From Candidatus Falkowbacteria bacterium UBA917 (GTDB taxonomy: Bacteria; Patescibacteriota; Patescibacteriia; Patescibacteriales; Patescibacteriaceae), in the NCBI GenBank assembly GCA_002293855.1, contig DBEB01000054.1, positions 1 through 8,530 on the forward strand: 8,530 nt of DNA, given 5' to 3'. Shown here piece by piece: positions 6,301 to 8,530 of the stretch; the stretch's first letter is position 1; each line of letters opens with the position of its first letter. Both the position numbers and the translations under genes were made by a program. The notes under the pieces were generated by a model, which was not told the DNA's origin, searched no databases, and saw only the letters and a list, made by a program, of their open reading frames with translations.

Positions 6301-6329
6301 TTGACTAACCGTTTAGTTCGAGTTAGGCT
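6301..6329 (+). promoter_or_regulatory. Predicted promoter of the small divergent gene
   Basis: TTGACT (6301-6306) is followed by 17 bases and TAGGCT (6324-6329), which matches TATAAT at only 3 of 6 positions. The -35 box is good and the -10 box is weak. GATAAT at 6334-6339 is a better -10 match but has no good -35 at the right distance. Its -35 is the mirror image of the atp -35, only four bases away. Confidence 0.45.
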
Positions 6330-6357
6330 AAAAAGATAATTAGTTCTCTAATAATTT

Positions 6358-6361
6358 GGAG
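6358..6361 (+). promoter_or_regulatory. Shine-Dalgarno site of the small gene
   Basis: GGAG followed by seven bases (cgaagaa) and the ATG at 6369. This well-placed site supports the start and the reality of the small gene. Confidence 0.7.
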
Positions 6362-6368
6362 CGAAGAA

Positions 6369-6665
6369 ATGAATAAGATCCAAAAACCCCAAAAGAACGA
6401 GTCCTTGCCCTCAGTAACTTTTGCCCAAGTGCCGATTGATAAAGAGTACGAACACAAAAAACACTTGGTAAACCAAGTCATCAGCAAGACGGCTGCTGAT
6501 AGTGAGCAGCATTTTTCTGAGATAAAAATTGACAAACTACATAGTCCATCCACCAAAGATCGTCAAAGATTTAAGCTTCTAGCTGTAGCGGTTGAGATAA
6601 ATTATCACAATCTAAGCATTTTAAATAAAGAACAATTTGTGGCTTTAAAAAATATTTTTTTCTAG
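6369..6665 (+). CDS. Small basic protein of unknown function (98 residues)
   Basis: I do not recognise this protein and assign no function. It is rich in lysine and polar residues, with no signal peptide, membrane segment, cysteine pair or nucleotide-binding motif. The first 60 residues look polar and probably extended or helical. The stretch FKLLAVAVEINYHNLSILNKEQFVALKNIFF (68-98) is more hydrophobic and could form a short helical fold. The gene is supported by a GGAG site 7 bases before the ATG, a promoter-like sequence upstream, a TAG stop and a strong intrinsic terminator 9 bases after the stop. It stands alone, between the divergent atp operon and uvrA, which has its own promoter. A link to ATP synthase through the shared divergent control region is possible but only inferred. 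Confidence 0.7.
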   Translation: MNKIQKPQKNESLPSVTFAQVPIDKEYEHKKHLVNQVISKTAADSEQHFSEIKIDKLHSPSTKDRQRFKLLAVAVEINYHNLSILNKEQFVALKNIFF

Positions 6666-6674
6666 CTACCGATG

Positions 6675-6698
6675 AACCCGTCTGTTAGACGGGTTTTT
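6675..6698 (+). terminator. Rho-independent terminator after the small gene
   Basis: AACCCGTCT (6675-6683) pairs perfectly with AGACGGGTT (6687-6695) around the 3-base loop GTT. The GC-rich core is CCCGTCT/AGACGGG, followed by TTTTT (6694-6698) and then ATTTG. It starts 9 bases after the TAG stop and separates the small gene from uvrA. Confidence 0.9.
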
Positions 6699-6722
6699 AT
6701 TTGAACAAATCAGCCTAGAGCC

Positions 6723-6751
6723 TTGCTGAAATGAGGATTTACTGCTAGAAT
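6723..6751 (+). promoter_or_regulatory. Predicted extended -10 promoter of uvrA
   Basis: TTGCTG (6723-6728; 3 of 6 to consensus) is followed by 17 bases and TAGAAT (6746-6751; 5 of 6). The -10 is preceded by TGC, giving the extended form TGnTAGAAT (6743-6751). Transcription would begin near 6758, so the leader before the ATG at 6775 is only about 17 bases. The symmetry AATGT-AGA-ACATT (6749-6761) overlaps the -10 box and start site and could be an operator. Confidence 0.65.
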
Positions 6752-6774
6752 GTAGAACATTTCAAGACTTTACT

Positions 6775-8530
6775 ATGAAAAAAATTAAGACCGAGGCTAG
6801 GTTGGTTGGCGAGCAGCAATTTATCAAAGTACGAGGGGCTCGTGTACACAATTTAAAAAATTTGGATATTGATATCCCCCGCAACCAACTAGTTGTAATT
6901 ACTGGTTTGTCTGGCTCGGGTAAATCAAGCCTAGCTTTTGATACCATCTACGCCGAGGGCCAGCGTCGCTATGTGGAATCACTATCAGCTTACGCTCGAC
7001 AATTTATCGGTCTAATGGATAAGCCGGACGTTGATAGCATCGAGGGTCTGTCACCAGCAATTTCTATTGATCAAAAATCCACCTCAGCCAATCCCCGCTC
7101 GACAGTGGGCACAGTCACAGAAATCTATGACTATCTACGCTTGCTCTTTGCTAAGCTAGGTGTGCCACATTGTCCTGATTGTCAGATACCTATTAAACCC
7201 TACACTCAAGACGAGATTGTCGACAAGGTGGTCAGCGCTTACCAGGGACAAACTGTCATGGTACTGGCGCCGATTATTCAGGACAAGAAAGGCGAACACA
7301 AGAGCGTTATCGGTGCGGTGACTCGGGCCGGTTTTAGTCGTGTCCGTTTTGATAATCAGATAATGAGCCTAGAAGAATTTGAAGACTTAAATGTTGATAA
7401 AAAAATTAAGCATAGCTTAGAGATCGTGGTTGATAGAGCGCCAGTGAGCACTGACAAACAAGACTTATCACGTCTCAATGAATCGATTGAAAAAGCTCTC
7501 AATCTAGCCAATGGCTTAGTACTGATTGCTGACGAGGCTGGTAAATTACAGATTTTTTCTAAGCTCCTTGCCTGCGCGCGCTGTGGCTTTAGTCTATCCA
7601 ATCTTGAGCCAAGGCATTTTTCTTTTAATTCACCTCATGGAGCCTGCCCTGATTGTGATGGGCTAGGCACTAAACTAGAGATTGATTCAAGTTTGATTGT
7701 TAATGACAAATTAACTATTGCCCAAGGAGCAATTAAGCCTTGGTCACATAGCAATACTGGTGGTCAAATGTGGCGACTGAAGTTGCTCGGGACTGTCGCT
7801 GAGAGTCACGGCTTTGATCTCAATACACCCATCAAAGATCTCAGTCCGAAGCAATTACAGGTTGTGCTTTATGGTAGTGAGCAACAGTTTGACGTACGCT
7901 ACAACAGTGATAATTTTAGCGGTACTAGAGTAACCAGCTACGAAGGTGTGATCCCAGAAATGGAGCGGCGTTTTCGAGAGACCGAGTCAGACTATGTGCG
8001 CAAAGAGATAGAGAATTATATGCGAGCACTAGACTGTCCAAGCTGCGCTGGCGAGCGACTGAAGCGTGAGTATTTGGCCGTTAAAATCTCAGATGTTAAC
8101 ATTCATCAAATAGCTCGACTGCCTATTAACGAGGCTCGTGATTTTTTTCAGAACTTGATGGTAGAAAAAAAATTAAACGCCAAAGAACTAAAAATTGCCA
8201 GCCCGATTCTCAAGGAGATTTTACTACGTTTAACCTTTTTATCTAATGTCGGCCTAGATTATCTGACTATCGATCGTCGTAGCGCTTCACTGTCTGGCGG
8301 TGAATCACAACGTATTCGTCTAGCGACACAGATCGGTACTAGCTTAACTGGCGTGATTTATATTCTCGACGAGCCGTCGATCGGCTTACACCAACGCGAT
8401 AATGACAAACTGATTACGACTTTGAAAAATTTGCGTGATCTAGGTAACTCAGTCTTGGTAGTGGAGCATGATGAAGTAACTATGATGGAAAGTGATTATT
8501 TGATTGATATCGGGCCAGGCGCCGGTGAAC
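6775..8530 (+). CDS. uvrA: Excinuclease ABC subunit A, N-terminal 585 residues
   Basis: UvrA is the ATP-dependent damage sensor of nucleotide excision repair; it binds distorted DNA and loads UvrB. The frame is open to the right edge, with about 350 of the usual 940 or so residues missing. Visible in order: RGARVHNLKNL (20-30), Walker A GLSGSGKSS (44-52), the QRRYVESLSAYARQF segment (63-77), a CPDC pair (133-136), the UvrB-binding region (about 130-245), a zinc module with CARC (267-270) and CPDC (291-294), CPSCAGERL (421-429), the ABC signature LSGGESQR (506-513) and Walker B YILDEPSIGLH (529-539). The second ATPase half lies outside the window. ATG at 6775 gives about 13 extra residues relative to E. 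coli. A TTG at 6802 preceded by GAGG is a less likely start. No Shine-Dalgarno site precedes the ATG. Confidence 0.98.
   Translation, partial: MKKIKTEARLVGEQQFIKVRGARVHNLKNLDIDIPRNQLVVITGLSGSGKSSLAFDTIYAEGQRRYVESLSAYARQFIGLMDKPDVDSIEGLSPAISIDQKSTSANPRSTVGTVTEIYDYLRLLFAKLGVPHCPDCQIPIKPYTQDEIVDKVVSAYQGQTVMVLAPIIQDKKGEHKSVIGAVTRAGFSRVRFDNQIMSLEEFEDLNVDKKIKHSLEIVVDRAPVSTDKQDLSRLNESIEKALNLANGLVLIADEAGKLQIFSKLLACARCGFSLSNLEPRHFSFNSPHGACPDCDGLGTKLEIDSSLIVNDKLTIAQGAIKPWSHSNTGGQMWRLKLLGTVAESHGFDLNTPIKDLSPKQLQVVLYGSEQQFDVRYNSDNFSGTRVTSYEGVIPEMERRFRETESDYVRKEIENYMRALDCPSCAGERLKREYLAVKISDVNIHQIARLPINEARDFFQNLMVEKKLNAKELKIASPILKEILLRLTFLSNVGLDYLTIDRRSASLSGGESQRIRLATQIGTSLTGVIYILDEPSIGLHQRDNDKLITTLKNLRDLGNSVLVVEHDEVTMMESDYLIDIGPGAGE

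Noticed and set aside
6323..6556. Minus-strand hydrophobic 77-codon frame upstream of atpB, where atpI would be expected
   Set aside because: It starts with TTG, has no good ribosome binding site, overlaps the better supported plus-strand gene and the divergent promoter region, and shows no AtpI-like paired membrane helices.
290..6665. Possible reassignment of TGA, as in some candidate phyla
   Set aside because: No visible gene stops with TGA, but no gene contains an in-frame TGA either, and glycine and tryptophan are coded normally. Seven TAA and one TAG stop can simply reflect stop preference.
6762..7601. Minus-strand frames opposite uvrA
   Set aside because: The plus strand encodes continuous, highly conserved UvrA sequence; the opposite frames have no resemblance to known proteins.

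Overview
The window looks like ordinary bacterial chromosome. It holds a leftward F-type ATP synthase operon (positions 1 to 6237, minus strand) and, diverging from it, a small rightward gene of unknown function followed by the start of uvrA. GC content is in the mid-40s percent by eye. The genetic code looks standard: seven visible stops are TAA and one is TAG, and no TGA interrupts any gene. The organism cannot be named with confidence. The compact operon without atpI, the very short delta subunit and the scarcity of Shine-Dalgarno sites would fit a reduced bacterium such as a Candidate Phyla Radiation (Patescibacteria) member, but that is inference.

Layout, read along the minus strand from right to left: a promoter near 6268-6296, then atpB (a), atpE (c), atpF (b), atpH (delta), atpA (alpha), atpG (gamma), atpD (beta) and atpC (epsilon, cut by the left edge). 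This is the classical BEFHAGDC order. From atpF to atpC the genes are separated by -1 to 9 bases. The exception is atpE, which has an 85-97 base gap before it and a 56 base gap after it. Both gaps contain inverted repeats, and atpE is the only operon gene with a clear Shine-Dalgarno site. This suggests separate control of the c subunit, which is needed in many copies per complex.

Rightward from the divergent promoter region (6238-6368) lies a 98-codon gene with a good ribosome binding site and a strong intrinsic terminator (6675-6698). After it come a good extended -10 promoter (6723-6751) and uvrA, of which the first 585 codons are present.

Together the atp genes supply all eight subunits of a proton-type F1Fo ATP synthase; UvrA is the damage sensor of nucleotide excision repair. 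I found no mobile element, CRISPR array, tRNA, rRNA or novel defence system. The points worth a second look are the shortened delta subunit, the extra segment in gamma, the altered glycine motif of the c subunit, the RNA structures around atpE, a 13-base repeat shared by two intergenic gaps, and the back-to-back divergent promoters.
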